DNA of 64,000 bases from Flagellimonas maritima (GTDB lineage: Bacteria > Bacteroidota > Bacteroidia > Flavobacteriales > Flavobacteriaceae): contig NZ_CP030104.1 of NCBI RefSeq assembly GCF_003269425.1, forward strand, positions 124,001 to 188,000, written 5' to 3'. This document shows, piece after piece, positions 26,435-34,630 of the stretch. The stretch's first letter is position 1. The number at the start of each line of letters is the position of its first letter. The notes beneath the pieces were generated by a model that saw nothing but the letters and a program-made list of their open reading frames with translations, was not told the DNA's origin and did no database searches. The position numbers and the translations under genes are program-made.

Positions 26435-26737
26435 TTATCTCCATTTTTCGTTTTTTTCTTCATTTTGCATAAACTGCTTTATTTTGCGCTCTTCCCAACT
26501 TTTTCCAAAAAATGGGTTAAGGTTAAAAGTCCCAATGGCATGAAAAAAGACTCCTATTCCCCATCCAAAAGCCGCCCATAAGAACCACGCATATCTAAAT
26601 CCGTTGGTTAGGTAATTAATTAATGCCAGTGCTGAAATTACTAGTATGTAGGTACAGAGATTGGCATAAAATTTTTTTAATTGCCCTACCCTTTCTTTGG
26701 CCTTTAGATATTTACTTTCCTTATTTAAATTTTCCAT
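26435..26737 (-). CDS. 2TM domain protein
   Basis: A 100-aa 2TM protein with the complete motif set: KAKERVGQLKKFYANLCTY, helix 1 (ILVISALALINYL), FRYAWFLWAAFGWGIGVFFHAIGTF and NPFFGKSWEERKIKQFMQNEE. It is very similar to the gene at 26127-26432, so tandem duplication is likely. Its stop is separated by 2 bp from the next gene's ATG. Confidence 0.83.
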   Translation of the reverse strand: MENLNKESKYLKAKERVGQLKKFYANLCTYILVISALALINYLTNGFRYAWFLWAAFGWGIGVFFHAIGTFNLNPFFGKSWEERKIKQFMQNEEKNEKWR

Positions 26738-26779
26738 TATATTTTTTTGGTTAGATGTATAGTTAAATATACTGAAACA

Positions 26780-27058
26780 TCAGAGTTTGTTGGTGGTCAT
26801 AAATTCATTGATTTTACGTTCTTCCCAGTCTCTTCCTAAGATAGGGTTGTATCCATAAGCTTTCATCCATAGTCCCATTAATCCTATTCCCCAGCCCAAG
26901 GCAGGGAAAAGAAACCATAGGAAACCGGTGGTTCTGTAATTGATATAAGCCAAAATGGAAATGACAAGGCAATAAATGAAAAGATTGGAATAAAAAGATT
27001 TGATGCCATTAACTTTCTCTTTTGCTTTTGTGTATTTGTATTCATTGAAATCTTTCAT
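26780..27058 (-). CDS. 2TM domain protein
   Basis: A 92-aa 2TM protein: YTKAKEKVNGIKSFYSNLFIY, helix 1 (CLVISILAYINY), RTTGFLWFLFPALGWGIGLMGLWMKAYGYNP and LGRDWEERKINEFM. It is the closest match to the C-terminal 2TM domain of the kinase (shared RTTxFLWxLFPxxGWG and AYGYNP). It is separated from the kinase gene by 426 bp of repeat DNA, so it may have its own promoter or be read through. Confidence 0.83.
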   Translation of the reverse strand: MKDFNEYKYTKAKEKVNGIKSFYSNLFIYCLVISILAYINYRTTGFLWFLFPALGWGIGLMGLWMKAYGYNPILGRDWEERKINEFMTTNKL

Positions 27059-27176
27059 AATGGTATTTTTTTAGTTGTTAATACATTTTTAATTACAAAC
27101 CAAACTTCGGCATATATTGGGAAAAGCGAGAAAGTAGATTCCCGAACTGTTGATTTTATTGGATGGATTGTTGGAA

Positions 27177-27267
27177 AAGGGTCAAGGGTCAAGGGTCAAG
27201 GGTCAAGGGTCAAGGGTCAAGGGTCAAGGGTCAAGGGTCAAGGGTCAAGGGTCAAGGGTCAAGGGTC
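27177..27267. repeat. Heptanucleotide tandem array AAGGGTC x13
   Basis: Thirteen perfect consecutive copies of AAGGGTC (91 bp) without a single mismatch, followed by AAGAAAA. It lies between the 2TM gene and the kinase gene. Perfection over 13 units implies recent expansion or homogenisation and a likely variable copy number. Confidence 0.95.
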
Positions 27268-27352
27268 AAGAAAAATATTATTTACCATTCAAAATAAAAT
27301 TGAGCTTGAATTTGAACTTAGAATTTGAGCTTGTATTTGGAGTAAGGGCTTG

Positions 27353-27408
27353 GGGCTTAGGGCTTAGGGCTTAGGGCTTAGGGCTTAGGGCTTAGGGCTT
27401 AGGGCTTA
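27353..27408. repeat. Heptanucleotide tandem array GGGCTTA x8
   Basis: Eight perfect copies of GGGCTTA (56 bp), preceded by a degenerate unit (AGGGCTTG). It sits 85 bp beyond the AAGGGTC array and has a different heptamer but the same period. Confidence 0.95.
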
Positions 27409-27444
27409 GGAAATTTAAATAAAAAGAACTAAAAGTTGTAAATA

Positions 27445-27479
27445 GTCACCCGTCATCTGTCATCTGTCATCCGTAAACC
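27445..27479. repeat. Degenerate heptad run (GTCATCT-like x5)
   Basis: Five consecutive 7-mers: GTCACCC, GTCATCT, GTCATCT, GTCATCC, GTAAACC. The run ends 5 bp before the stop of the kinase gene (read on plus) and continues into CAAAAACTAAAAC. A similar run lies next to the stop at 42689. Confidence 0.8.
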
Positions 27480-27484
27480 AAAAA

Positions 27485-28813
27485 CTAAAACTCGTCCTTG
27501 TCCATCAGTTCTTGAATTTTACGCTCTTCCCAGCGTTTTCCCCAAAGTGGATTATATCCATAGGCTTCCATACCATGTGCCAAAACACCAAATCCCCAAC
27601 CAATTGTTGGGAACAGCGCCCATAGAAAATCTGTAGTCCTTAGGTTAAGCCACCATAAACATGGAATAACCACGCAATACGTCATCAAATTACTGTAAAA
27701 AGACTTAACTGCATCTACCTTTTCCTTTGCCTTTATATACCTCTTTTCGGCAATATGGCTTTGTTGGGTTTCAACAACGGAAAGTTTTTCCGTGAGGATA
27801 GGAATAGCTACACTAAAATTGGATGCTGTTTTGTCAATAAAAACTTGTCTATCGGTTAAAATCTCATAACGCTGTTGTATATTTTGCAGACCCACACCAC
27901 TACTCTTTTTAACGACCTGTTTTTCTTGAAGGTTATTGCTCACAATCAACATTCCTGATTCTTCTTTTACAGTTATATGTAATGGTTTCGCCGAGGTTAC
28001 CACATTGTGCTTTACTGCATTTTCCAATAATAACTGTAATGATAGTGGTACTATTCGCGAGTCAGGAATAATCGATTTATCAGGTATGCTAAAGACGATA
28101 CTATCTTCAAACCTCATTTTTAATAACCTAACATAAGTACGGGCAAAATTTAGTTCTTCATCCACAGTAACCAAATCCTTGTTTTTCTGCTCAAGAACAT
28201 AACGGTATACTTTTGAAAGGGAAGTCGTAAATTTTTGGGCTTGGTGCGGGTCCTCTTCAATAAGACTGGTCAATACATTAAGACTGTTGAACAAAAAATG
28301 GGGATCCAATTGATTTTTTAGCGCATCAAAACGTGCAGAGGCAGTACCAGCTATAATTTTCTGCTCCTTTAATTGTTTTTCCTTGTAGAATCTATAATAG
28401 AAAACGCTATAGAAGATGAATACCACCACCATAGAAATAGTGAATGATATGTAATAATAATCTGGACGCTCACCCGCCAAAAATGCCTCCAATGGAACAT
28501 CATTCACGAAAACATTAAGCGTTAAACGTGAAAGAAAAATTCCAAATACAGAAGCTACAATGTTTCCTAGAATTCCGTAAGCAATGTACTTTTTAGTGTA
28601 CAATTGTCTACTAAATTTTTTGCGTAGTACAATAAAAACATAGGCATTGCATAAGTATATGATTATGGAAAAGGTCATGTTCTCCAAAAAACTTACCCAA
28701 AACTCTTCTAAAGTAAATACCTGCCCATTGGCATAATAAATGATTAAGAGAACAATGAATATTGCAACCCCTACCAAAAATGCTTTAAAAAACTCTTTGA
28801 AAAAGCGAGGCAT
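27485..28813 (-). CDS. LytS-type sensor histidine kinase with C-terminal 2TM domain
   Basis: A 442-aa membrane kinase. Four N-terminal helices (about 12-28, 46-64, 77-97, 119-140) anchor a His_kinase domain with phosphoacceptor His172 (DPHFLFNSLN), an N-box LLLENAVKHN (261-270) and a glycine motif SSGVGLQNIQQRY (304-316). After the ATPase core, residues 357-440 form a full 2TM domain (KAKEKVDAVKSFYSNLMTY, GWGFGVLAHGMEAYGYNP, WEERKIQELM), so the chain must return to the membrane. The nearest stand-alone relative is the protein at 26780. It starts 5 bp after the TPR-like gene and probably phosphorylates the LytTR regulator at 25020. Confidence 0.9.
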   Translation of the reverse strand: MPRFFKEFFKAFLVGVAIFIVLLIIYYANGQVFTLEEFWVSFLENMTFSIIIYLCNAYVFIVLRKKFSRQLYTKKYIAYGILGNIVASVFGIFLSRLTLNVFVNDVPLEAFLAGERPDYYYISFTISMVVVFIFYSVFYYRFYKEKQLKEQKIIAGTASARFDALKNQLDPHFLFNSLNVLTSLIEEDPHQAQKFTTSLSKVYRYVLEQKNKDLVTVDEELNFARTYVRLLKMRFEDSIVFSIPDKSIIPDSRIVPLSLQLLLENAVKHNVVTSAKPLHITVKEESGMLIVSNNLQEKQVVKKSSGVGLQNIQQRYEILTDRQVFIDKTASNFSVAIPILTEKLSVVETQQSHIAEKRYIKAKEKVDAVKSFYSNLMTYCVVIPCLWWLNLRTTDFLWALFPTIGWGFGVLAHGMEAYGYNPLWGKRWEERKIQELMDKDEF

Positions 28814-28818
28814 ATTAG

Positions 28819-29442
28819 TTATATTTTACAGCTGGCAAGAACCTCTTCAGCTCTTTTCTTTCCCCACTTCGGATAAAATGGGATTTCAGATTTAAAGGTA
28901 ACAAAAAGTTCCAAGGCCTTTTCAACATCTTTGCAGTAAGGTGATGTATCCTTGCCAAAAAATCTGGCACTTCCCATGTCCCATTCTGCTTTGGAAAGTA
29001 TTACTCTGGGATTTTCTGGGGCTATTCCCATCGCTTTGTTATATAGTTGTGTGTTCTTTCCAGAAAGTTTCATCCCATACGTTGCACCATCATATGAAAT
29101 CCAAGCTGTGTTTATCATCGCCTCTTGCACCAAAAGTTCTGGATTATCTGGTGAAATGGCTTTTGCAAGGTCTGAATACTCTTTCGCTTTTTCCAACTTT
29201 TGCGACAATTCTTCTAGGTCTTTTTCTCCAAAGGAAGAAAGTGTATTGATTTGTGCTACATAATAAGGCGGAAGCCATTTATTGGGCTCTGCCATCGCAA
29301 TGCGCTCAAAAAGATTGGATGCCTCTGTCGTTTTGTTGTTCTTCCAAAGTTCAAAAGCTTTTTCCATTCCTTTGGTATACTGATCTTGTGCATTGATACT
29401 TCCAATTAACAATAAGACTAAAATTTTCGCCAACGTTTGCAT
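28819..29442 (-). CDS. Periplasmic TPR-like protein
   Basis: A 207-aa exported protein with a signal peptide (MQTLAKILVLLLIGSINAQ). The mature part is helical with TPR-like repeats: AFELWKNNKTTEASNLFERIAMAEPNKW, EYSDLAKAISPDNPELLVQEAMI and YNKAMGIAPENPRVILSKAEWD, each with the alanine and proline spacing of TPR pairs. It is the first gene of the minus-strand cluster and is joined closely to the kinase. It may give the kinase an envelope partner; this is inferred from position only. Confidence 0.7.
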   Translation of the reverse strand: MQTLAKILVLLLIGSINAQDQYTKGMEKAFELWKNNKTTEASNLFERIAMAEPNKWLPPYYVAQINTLSSFGEKDLEELSQKLEKAKEYSDLAKAISPDNPELLVQEAMINTAWISYDGATYGMKLSGKNTQLYNKAMGIAPENPRVILSKAEWDMGSARFFGKDTSPYCKDVEKALELFVTFKSEIPFYPKWGKKRAEEVLASCKI

Positions 29443-29715
29443 AACTGTTCGTTTTTTGATTATTATTCCCCAAATTTGGAAATATGCACATTATTCAAAT
29501 AAAAAGTATTACCGAACTGTAGCTTTTCTGAGATGAATTGTATTCAACGTAAATTTTATTTTACAATCAATTTCTATCATCCATAAGTTTTACAGTTTAA
29601 TCAAATTATAATAGGATTTATGTTGCAGTTTTAGGAAGTATAGTTTCTTTGATGTTTCTTGATTTCGTTTTCAAATCGATTGAATATGTATCTTTATCAT
29701 TGTAAAACCTTCTAA

Positions 29716-31752
29716 ATGCCTTTTACCTTGAAGACTATCCTAAAACTCATTTTTGTATTCCTCTTTTTCAGCCATTTTACCTTTGGCCAAGTAAAATCAA
29801 ACTTGGAGCTAATTGACATTTTTAACATGGAATATGTTTCCAATCCACAGATTTCACCTGATGGAAACAAAATCATTTATGTCCGCAATTTTAAGGATGT
29901 AATGACCGATAAAAATCTTTCCAATCTTTGGATAATAAATTTTGATGGTTCCAACAACCGTCCGTTGACAACGGGAAATCAAAATGATTTTTACCCAAGA
30001 TGGTCTCATGACGGAAAAAAAATCATCTTTAAATCCAATATGTCGGATGGTAAGATGAAATTATACCTCATGTGGATGGATACAAAAGAAGCTGTTCCAT
30101 TGACCAATACTCCAAAAGCTCCAGGTCAGATTTCTTGGTCACACGACGACCGTTTTCTTGCATTTACCATGTTTGTGCCAAAAAGCGAGGAGTCCATAGT
30201 AAAAATGCCAAAGAAACCAGAAGGAGCCAAGTGGAACAAACCACCTACTTACATTACAAAACTAAATTATCGCGGTGATGGACAGGGCTACATAAAAGGG
30301 GGAAATACACAAATTTTCACTTTATCTATTGATGGGGGAACCCCAAGGCAATGGACATCCACTGATTTTGATCACGGTGCACCGATATGGTCAAAAGATG
30401 GTTCACAATTGTTTTTTTCCGCAAATTTCAACACTGAGGATGCACTAGAGCCATTGAACAGCGAAATCTATAAATTATCGTTATCTGATGGCAACGTGAC
30501 CGCACTTACCAGTCGGTATGGCCCTGATACCAATCCCAAAATATCTCCAGATGGAACAAAGTTGGCCTATATTGGTTTTGACGATACTTATCAGGGATAT
30601 CAATTGACACATGCTTACATCCTCGATATAAAAAGTGGAAAATCAAGTTTGATTTCAGAAGATTTTGACCGCGATGTACAGCATATAAATTGGGGAGCCA
30701 GTGGAAAAGGACTCTATTTTCAGTTTGATGACGAGGGCGATACCAAAATAGGTTACATGAACCTTAATGGTGAAGTGGATAAAAAAGTAGAAAGCCTAGG
30801 AGGTCTTTCCCTGGGGCGGCCTTACAATGCCGCATCATATTCAGTTTCGGAGAATGGCAGATTTGCCTATACTCTGGGCAGCACACAACATCCCGCTGAT
30901 CTAGGGGTTCATGACAAAAATGGGAGTAAGCGACTTACTTTTTTAAATGACGACCTTTTCTCTTTTAGAAACTTGGGAAAAGTAGAGGAGCTATGGTGGG
31001 ACTCTTCTTTTGATCAACGTAAAATTCAGGGTTGGGTAGTGACACCTCCCAACTTTGATGCTACCAAAAAATATCCAATGATACTGGAAATACATGGCGG
31101 GCCATTTGCAAGCTATGGTTCTGTATATTCCGCAGAGATTCAGGCTTTTGCAGCCGCAGGTTATGTGGTGCTGTATACAAATCCTAGAGGAAGTACAAGT
31201 TACGGGGAAGAGTTTGGGAATTTGATACATCACGATTATCCAAACCATGATTATGATGATTTAATGTCTGGCGTGGATGCGGTAATCAATAAAGGTTTTG
31301 TAGATAAGAATAAGCTTTTTGTAACCGGTGGAAGTGGTGGTGGTGTACTTACTGCTTGGATTGTTGGCAAAACAGACCGCTTTAAAGCTGCTGTTGTAGC
31401 AAAACCTGTTATAAATTGGTATAGTTTTGTCCTTTATGCAGATGGAGCGAGTTTTTTCTCTAAATATTGGTTTGGGAAAAAACCATGGGAAGATCCAGAG
31501 AGTTATATAAAGCGTTCTCCCCTTTCATATGTAGGCAACGTAAAAACACCTACCATGCTCCTTACGGGAGAGGAAGATTTTAGAACGCCAATCGCAGAAT
31601 CTGAACAGTTCTATGCTGCGTTAAAGCTTGAGAACGTAGAGACCGCAATGGTCCGTATTCCTGGAGCTTCGCACGGCATAGCCAATAAGCCCAGTAATTT
31701 AATTGCTAAAATTGCCAGTATATTGGCCTGGTTCGAAAAATATAAGGATTAG
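29716..31752 (+). CDS. S9 family serine peptidase (prolyl oligopeptidase type), secreted
   Basis: A 678-aa exported peptidase with a signal peptide (about residues 1-25, MPFTLKTILKLIFVFLFFSH). Residues about 40-400 form a WD40/TolB-like propeller (PQISPDGNKIIYVRN, PRWSHDGKKIIFKS, PKISPDGTKLAYIG). The C-terminal alpha/beta hydrolase has the nucleophile Ser540 in GGSGGG, Asp621 (GEEDFRTP) and His653 (GASHGI), a complete triad, plus the oxyanion region LEIHGGPFASYG. It belongs to the dipeptidyl- or acylaminoacyl-peptidase branch and cleaves short peptides in the periplasm or outside. Confidence 0.92.
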   Translation: MPFTLKTILKLIFVFLFFSHFTFGQVKSNLELIDIFNMEYVSNPQISPDGNKIIYVRNFKDVMTDKNLSNLWIINFDGSNNRPLTTGNQNDFYPRWSHDGKKIIFKSNMSDGKMKLYLMWMDTKEAVPLTNTPKAPGQISWSHDDRFLAFTMFVPKSEESIVKMPKKPEGAKWNKPPTYITKLNYRGDGQGYIKGGNTQIFTLSIDGGTPRQWTSTDFDHGAPIWSKDGSQLFFSANFNTEDALEPLNSEIYKLSLSDGNVTALTSRYGPDTNPKISPDGTKLAYIGFDDTYQGYQLTHAYILDIKSGKSSLISEDFDRDVQHINWGASGKGLYFQFDDEGDTKIGYMNLNGEVDKKVESLGGLSLGRPYNAASYSVSENGRFAYTLGSTQHPADLGVHDKNGSKRLTFLNDDLFSFRNLGKVEELWWDSSFDQRKIQGWVVTPPNFDATKKYPMILEIHGGPFASYGSVYSAEIQAFAAAGYVVLYTNPRGSTSYGEEFGNLIHHDYPNHDYDDLMSGVDAVINKGFVDKNKLFVTGGSGGGVLTAWIVGKTDRFKAAVVAKPVINWYSFVLYADGASFFSKYWFGKKPWEDPESYIKRSPLSYVGNVKTPTMLLTGEEDFRTPIAESEQFYAALKLENVETAMVRIPGASHGIANKPSNLIAKIASILAWFEKYKD

Positions 31753-31830
31753 ATTCGTATCAAAAGTTTTGGTTTTTTTGGTTCTATGTAAGCATGTCCA
31801 CATCCAAATTGTTCGTTCATAAAACTGTTA

Positions 31831-31914
31831 ATTGTCCATTGTCCATTGTCCATTGTTCATTGTCCATTGTTAATTGACCATTGTTCATTGTTCATTGTTC
31901 ATTGTTCATTGTTA
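31831..31914. repeat. Heptanucleotide tandem array ATTGTCC/ATTGTTC x12
   Basis: Twelve consecutive 7-mers with period kept throughout: ATTGTCC x3, ATTGTTC, ATTGTCC, ATTGTTA, ATTGACC, ATTGTTC x4, ATTGTTA. A further variant (ACTGTTA) precedes it. The array ends 14 bp before the ATG of the PaiB-like gene, so it forms its leader. Confidence 0.93.
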
Positions 31915-31928
31915 TTTAGAAAACATTT

Positions 31929-32540
31929 ATGCATATCCCACATTATTATAAAAATGAAAATCTAGAAGAAATCAAGGGTTTTTTAGTCGAGAATAGTTTT
32001 GGCCTTTTGATAAATCAAGTTGACGGAAAGCCATGGGCAACACATATTCCTTTGGAATTGGATAAAGACGAACATGGAAAAGAAATTCTTGTTGGACATA
32101 TTGCAAAAGCAAATCCACAGGCGAAATCTTTCGGAAACACTGAAAATGTACTGTGTGTCTTCAATGGTCCCCATGCCTATATTTCATCATCATGGTATCA
32201 GGAAGAAGAAGTGCCTACCTGGAATTACATAGCTGTACATATATATGGATCATTAAAAGTATTAAGCGATGATGCCACTATGGAATCGCTCCATAAATTG
32301 GTCAACAAATATGAAAAAAACTCTAAAAATCCCATTAATCTAAGCGAGATGTCCCCGAAGACCTTGAGACAAGTTAAGGGTGTTATTGGTTTTAAAATTG
32401 AAATTACCGAAATTCAGGCTGCCTACAAACTTTCTCAAAACCGTAAACAAGATTATCCTAAAATAACTTCAGAATTAATGGAACAGGAAAATATTGGCAG
32501 TAAGGCCATCGCAAAGAAAATGAATTATCTCAAACTTTGA
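31929..32540 (+). CDS. FMN-binding negative transcriptional regulator (PaiB family)
   Basis: A 203-aa flavoprotein of the PaiB family, a split-barrel FMN-binding fold. Family features: the start MHIPHYYKNENLEEI, the middle FGLLINQVDGKPWATHIPLEL, the conserved VLCVFNGPHAYISSSWY and VPTWNYIAVHIYG, and VKGVIGFKIEITEIQAAYKLSQNR. PaiB was named as a repressor of degradative-enzyme and sporulation genes in Bacillus subtilis, but many homologues are simply FMN-binding. The leader consists of a heptamer array, so its expression might vary with repeat number. Confidence 0.9.
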   Translation: MHIPHYYKNENLEEIKGFLVENSFGLLINQVDGKPWATHIPLELDKDEHGKEILVGHIAKANPQAKSFGNTENVLCVFNGPHAYISSSWYQEEEVPTWNYIAVHIYGSLKVLSDDATMESLHKLVNKYEKNSKNPINLSEMSPKTLRQVKGVIGFKIEITEIQAAYKLSQNRKQDYPKITSELMEQENIGSKAIAKKMNYLKL

Positions 32541-32546
32541 TTTCAA

Positions 32547-34322
32547 TTATTCATTGTCCAAATACTTGGTATCGGCCCAATTTGAATAACGGGGATTATC
32601 CACATGCATGATCCATAATTCATCAGTATATTCTCCTTTCATTTTAGAACGATAGGCTTCATAAGCAAGTTCATTCTTGTCATACTTTGCCAAGTATACG
32701 TAGTTAAGTCCATTATCAGGGTTCTTAAAATATTTGGCTTCAAGACCTTCTGATTTTAGTTTGGCCATAAAGCTTTTAAGATAGTTTACGTTCTTGAACA
32801 CATTTGCTACTATATAATGGCCCTTGCCCACCCCTTCCAAACTGATAAATTTTTCAATGGGTTTGAACGCACCTCCAGTAAAGGTGCCTTTCTCTGTTTC
32901 AGCCTTCTTCTTTTTAGTTTTTGAATTGTTCGCCAAAACGGTGACATTATTTAATTCCTTATCCAAAGAATCTAGATCAGCGTTCTTGGCCAGATAAAGT
33001 TTTTGGGCATTTTTTTCAATATCAGGTCGTTCGTTTTCTGTATGGCGTTTCACCATTCGCATTACCATTTCAAAACGTTTTTCAAGATCACGTTGCCTAT
33101 GTTGTTCCAATGAGTCCATTTTAAAAATCAGTTCATTAATCACTGCATAATTATCATCTTGTTGAGCCTTAAGTTGTTCGACCTGTTCTTCCCAAAACGC
33201 TAAATCCTCTTTATTGGTTGGGCGCAGTGTTGTCTGTGCATCCAACTTGCTTTCTTTCTCTTTTTTACCCTTTTTATCTTCTTTAATATCGGCAACAAAA
33301 GTACCTTCAATCGGTTCTTTTGTAGACCCTTCATTGGAAGCTAGGGCATTTTTGGACGTTGAAGGAACAAATGAGAATGCAATGGATACTTCATGGGTTA
33401 CCCCAAGATTTGTTAGATTATCATTTATGTTCTTTTCAAAATTATATCCAAATGAAAGTCTTCTGTTAAGATTAAATCCAGTACCTGCAGATACTCCGTA
33501 AAACTGGTCATACCCACCTTGCAACCATCCCAATTTAGGGAGATCAAGAATAAGGCCTCCACCAAAAACAGGGTCTTCACTAGCTTCAAATCTTGCCCTG
33601 GCCAATGGCATTAATCTGCCATCTTCTAAAATACCTGCTGCATTTTCAAATTCATGGGCAAATTGTATATGTCCGGAAAACGTCTTTTCATTGAATTCAG
33701 TAAGTGATTTTCCGGAGTTAATATTGTAATCAACCAAGTTTTGTGCAAATACACCAAAATCAAACTTTCCCAGTGTTAAATTAAGACCTGGTTGAAAAGA
33801 AATAATCGAGTTTTGGGAAGCATTGTTTAAAACTGGATCTTCTTCCAATGTAACTGCTCTATCAGCATCAAAACTACTTACATAATAAGGGATATTTACT
33901 CCAAAACTAAGGTTGCTTTTTTGCCCCAATTGAATTCCGTGGGAATAATTGGCCATTACACCCAAATTGGAAATTACGCCTTCTTGTTGATTATAAAGGC
34001 TTAATCCCAATCCTACGCGATCGTTAAGGCGACCACTATAACTTAAAAAGTAATTCTGACTATTATCATTAAAATCGGCTCCTTGGCTTCTATGGAAAAG
34101 GTTCACATAAGATTTATCTTCTCGAACTGCAGAAAATGTTGGATTAATCAGAAACCTGTTAAACTTTAATAAGTTCTGAAAGGGCACATCATAATTTACA
34201 TAAGGATTGCTGTCCTGCGCATTTACTTTGCAACAGAACATAATTGGCAAAAGCAATAACAGAGCGAGTTTAGAACATAGCTGTATTATGCTTTTGAAAA
34301 ATGGGCGTAATTTTATGTCCAT
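32547..34322 (-). CDS. PorP/SprF family type IX secretion membrane protein with long C-terminal extension
   Basis: A 591-aa outer-membrane protein. After a signal peptide (about 1-35) the first about 300 residues have the PorP/SprF pattern: NRFLINPTFSAVREDKSYVNLFHRSQ, then short beta-strand repeats such as LSYSGRLNDRVGLGLSLYNQQEG and LGWLQGGYDQFYGVSAGTGF. A charged, partly coiled-coil stretch follows (about 330-470), then a small C-terminal alpha/beta domain (KGHYIVANVFKNVNYLKSFM...) that looks SPOR-like. SprF proteins work with type IX secretion and gliding machinery. No SprE/SprB-like partner is next to it, so it is an orphan copy. Confidence 0.82.
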   Translation of the reverse strand: MDIKLRPFFKSIIQLCSKLALLLLLPIMFCCKVNAQDSNPYVNYDVPFQNLLKFNRFLINPTFSAVREDKSYVNLFHRSQGADFNDNSQNYFLSYSGRLNDRVGLGLSLYNQQEGVISNLGVMANYSHGIQLGQKSNLSFGVNIPYYVSSFDADRAVTLEEDPVLNNASQNSIISFQPGLNLTLGKFDFGVFAQNLVDYNINSGKSLTEFNEKTFSGHIQFAHEFENAAGILEDGRLMPLARARFEASEDPVFGGGLILDLPKLGWLQGGYDQFYGVSAGTGFNLNRRLSFGYNFEKNINDNLTNLGVTHEVSIAFSFVPSTSKNALASNEGSTKEPIEGTFVADIKEDKKGKKEKESKLDAQTTLRPTNKEDLAFWEEQVEQLKAQQDDNYAVINELIFKMDSLEQHRQRDLEKRFEMVMRMVKRHTENERPDIEKNAQKLYLAKNADLDSLDKELNNVTVLANNSKTKKKKAETEKGTFTGGAFKPIEKFISLEGVGKGHYIVANVFKNVNYLKSFMAKLKSEGLEAKYFKNPDNGLNYVYLAKYDKNELAYEAYRSKMKGEYTDELWIMHVDNPRYSNWADTKYLDNE

Positions 34323-34630
34323 AACAACATATTTTTCGTAGGTTAATCAACCTGATAGGTACAGGTTCATTTGATTTGTTTGGTCTCATTAGCAAGATTT
34401 GGGATACTTGTAAGAGTTTTATTATTAAATATAAAACAATATTAATTATATTATCGATAAAAAACCAATTTTATCGATGAAATGAACTAATAATCTATTG
34501 AAAATCAATTTTTAATACATTAATATAATTTTATAACGTAAAAAAATCATTCTTCATTGCATACGCTTTTACCAATTTTATTCGTCTACCTATACTTTTG
34601 TAAATAATTTATCAATATTATAACAACTAT
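34323..34630. promoter_or_regulatory. Divergent AT-rich spacer with inverted repeat and promoter-like sequence
   Basis: The gap between the PorP/SprF gene (minus) and the GNAT gene (plus) holds no gene. ATCGATAAAA at 34453-34462 and TTTTATCGAT at 34469-34478 are perfect 10-bp arms around a 6-base loop, a candidate operator or hairpin. TACTTTTG at 34593-34600 is a good Bacteroidetes -7 element 30 bp before the GNAT ATG; its matching -33 element is unclear. Confidence 0.5.

Noticed and set aside
27177..27267. CRISPR-like repeat array
   Set aside because: Units are 7 bp with no spacers and no cas genes are present, so it is a simple tandem repeat.
27150..27374. A 74-codon plus-strand ORF with repeating GQGSRVK residues
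   Set aside because: It is only the translation of the AAGGGTC heptamer array and its flanks, with no start context and no natural protein pattern.
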